This document shows, piece by piece, positions 63,152-64,000 of a stretch of DNA of 64,000 nucleotides. Position numbers and translations under genes: made by a program. Under the pieces are notes generated by a model. It was not told the origin of the DNA. It did no database searches and was given only the letters and a program-made list of their open reading frames with translations. Within the stretch, counting starts at the first letter, position 1, and each line of letters starts with the position of its first letter. The stretch is from Nocardioides daedukensis. Its GTDB lineage: Bacteria; Actinomycetota; Actinomycetes; Propionibacteriales; Nocardioidaceae. The stretch is from contig NZ_JACCAA010000001.1 in the NCBI RefSeq assembly GCF_013408415.1, forward strand, positions 2,914,001-2,978,000, in the 5' to 3' direction.

Positions 63152-64000
63152 ATGACGGAGAAGAAGAAGACCGCACTCCGCGTCGGTGTCTATTTCCTTG
63201 CCTGGCTGGCGATGGCGGTTCCGGTCTCCTTCGGGCTCTTCCTCAACGCGGAGAAGTCGGTCACCGTGGCCAGCCACGACGCGATGGTCAGTCCCGCGCT
63301 CGGCAACCACGTCACGATCCGCACCGGCCCCTTCCTCCCGAACGTACGACGTGAGGCGCGGGCTCCGCTCGGCGTCGACATCGTCCTGGGCAAGACCGAG
63401 GCCGGGACCATCGAGGAGGCGGTCGAGCGTTATGCGTTCATCGCCAGCCAGCCGGACGCCCAGATCAAGATCGTCACCGATGCCCTGGTCGCGATGGCCC
63501 TCGAGTCCGCGCTGCGCGGGGGCGTGGTCGCGATCGTGCCGATCGGCGTGTGGCTGCTGATCGGCAAGACCCGCAGGCGCCAGCTCTTCGGGACCACGCG
63601 GTTGACGCGGGTGGGCCGAGCCGGAGTCGCAGTGGTCGTGGCGAGCGGACTGGTCGTCGTACTCACCCAGAAGTCGTGGCTCGGCGACGACGCCGTCGTG
63701 GTCGACCGGTCCGAGTGGATGAGCCTGCCGGACTACCTGCCGGGCGTGGTGATCCCGTCCGAGGCCCGCGACATCGAGATCCAGGGAACGCTCGCTGCCT
63801 CCGGCACCCGACGCCTGGTGCTCAGCGCGATCGACACCTATGACAAGAGCAGCACCTTCTATGCCGAGGCGAAGGACAACGTCGACGAGCTCGAGCTGCG
63901 TGAGCCCGCCGAGGACGAGACCGTCGCGGTGCTGGTCTCGGACCGGCACGACAACATCGGGATGGATCCGGTCGCCCGCGCGATCGGCGACAGGGCCGGT
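63152..64000 (+). CDS. Membrane-anchored metallophosphoesterase-like protein, truncated by the window end
   Basis: About 283 residues are visible. Two or three membrane spans lie at about 9-32, 116-134 and 151-168 (VVAIVPIGVWLLIG, VAVVVASGLVVVLT). The frame then enters LVSDRHDNIGMDPVARAIGD, which matches the D-x-H-x-N start of a metallophosphoesterase metal site. The rest lies outside the window. It starts at ATG 63152, 35 nt after rlmB. Confidence 0.75.
   Translation, partial: MTEKKKTALRVGVYFLAWLAMAVPVSFGLFLNAEKSVTVASHDAMVSPALGNHVTIRTGPFLPNVRREARAPLGVDIVLGKTEAGTIEEAVERYAFIASQPDAQIKIVTDALVAMALESALRGGVVAIVPIGVWLLIGKTRRRQLFGTTRLTRVGRAGVAVVVASGLVVVLTQKSWLGDDAVVVDRSEWMSLPDYLPGVVIPSEARDIEIQGTLAASGTRRLVLSAIDTYDKSSTFYAEAKDNVDELELREPAEDETVAVLVSDRHDNIGMDPVARAIGDRAG

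Overview
The window is high-GC actinobacterial DNA. The mycothiol gene mshA, a SenX3-RegX3/PhoU module, CarD, TypA, a UbiA-family gene next to gpmA, and an actinobacterial steroid-degradation gene set all fit a Nocardioidaceae (Nocardioides-like) chromosome. The genus is inferred from gene content and order, not from a marker alignment. No rRNA, tRNA, transposase or phage gene was recognised.

Layout. (1) About 1-25.8 kb is a steroid, probably bile-acid or sterol side-chain, catabolic island. It holds a KstD-type FAD dehydrogenase (cut by the left edge), a divergent TetR regulator, short-chain dehydrogenases (one like 3-alpha-hydroxysteroid dehydrogenase, one like the ChsB1 hydroxyacyl-CoA dehydrogenase), a FadA5-type thiolase, a fused FadE34-type acyl-CoA dehydrogenase, a thioesterase, two acyl-CoA ligases, a FadE26/FadE27-like pair, a complete family-5 (peptide-type) ABC importer with its binding lipoprotein, an amidase and a TauE-type exporter. 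A 14-bp motif close to CCACTGACCGGGAG recurs before most of these transcription units. A lower-GC ECF sigma factor/membrane partner pair sits inside the island. (2) About 25.9-34.9 kb has two paralogous secreted proteins, typA, an emfourin-like protease inhibitor, an ABC1 kinase, a racemase, an SDR, mshA and a YbjN protein. (3) About 35-47.4 kb has a C39-like secreted protein, a DMT exporter, regX3-senX3 divergent from phoU with a PHO box between, a secreted M4 metalloprotease, an XRE regulator, gpmA, a lipoprotein, a UbiA prenyltransferase and carD. (4) About 47.6-57.6 kb is an assimilatory nitrate/nitrite operon: narK, molybdopterin nitrate reductase, its FAD/[2Fe-2S] partner, nirBD, and two siroheme-related genes (HemD fused to a winged helix, and a CbiX-like chelatase). 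(5) About 57.9-64 kb has ispF divergent from a membrane-anchored sulfite-oxidase-fold protein, an SDR lacking the catalytic Tyr, cysS, rlmB and a truncated metallophosphoesterase.

The most unusual structure is a set of tandem arrays at gene 3' ends. Family B has a 22-bp period (core AACCTGCAGTTGTTG), family A a 30-31-bp period (core AACTGATGGGTTGG), and related 33-bp and 15-bp versions are translated. In the intergenic regions of four convergent gene pairs the array switches strand in or near the middle. Twice the array has entered or terminated the upstream coding sequence: the 3' ends of the nitrate reductase and cbiX-like genes are repeat-encoded. A pentapeptide-repeat mini-ORF is coupled at both ends between two acyl-CoA dehydrogenase genes, and a 15-codon leader ORF is coupled to the ABC operon.
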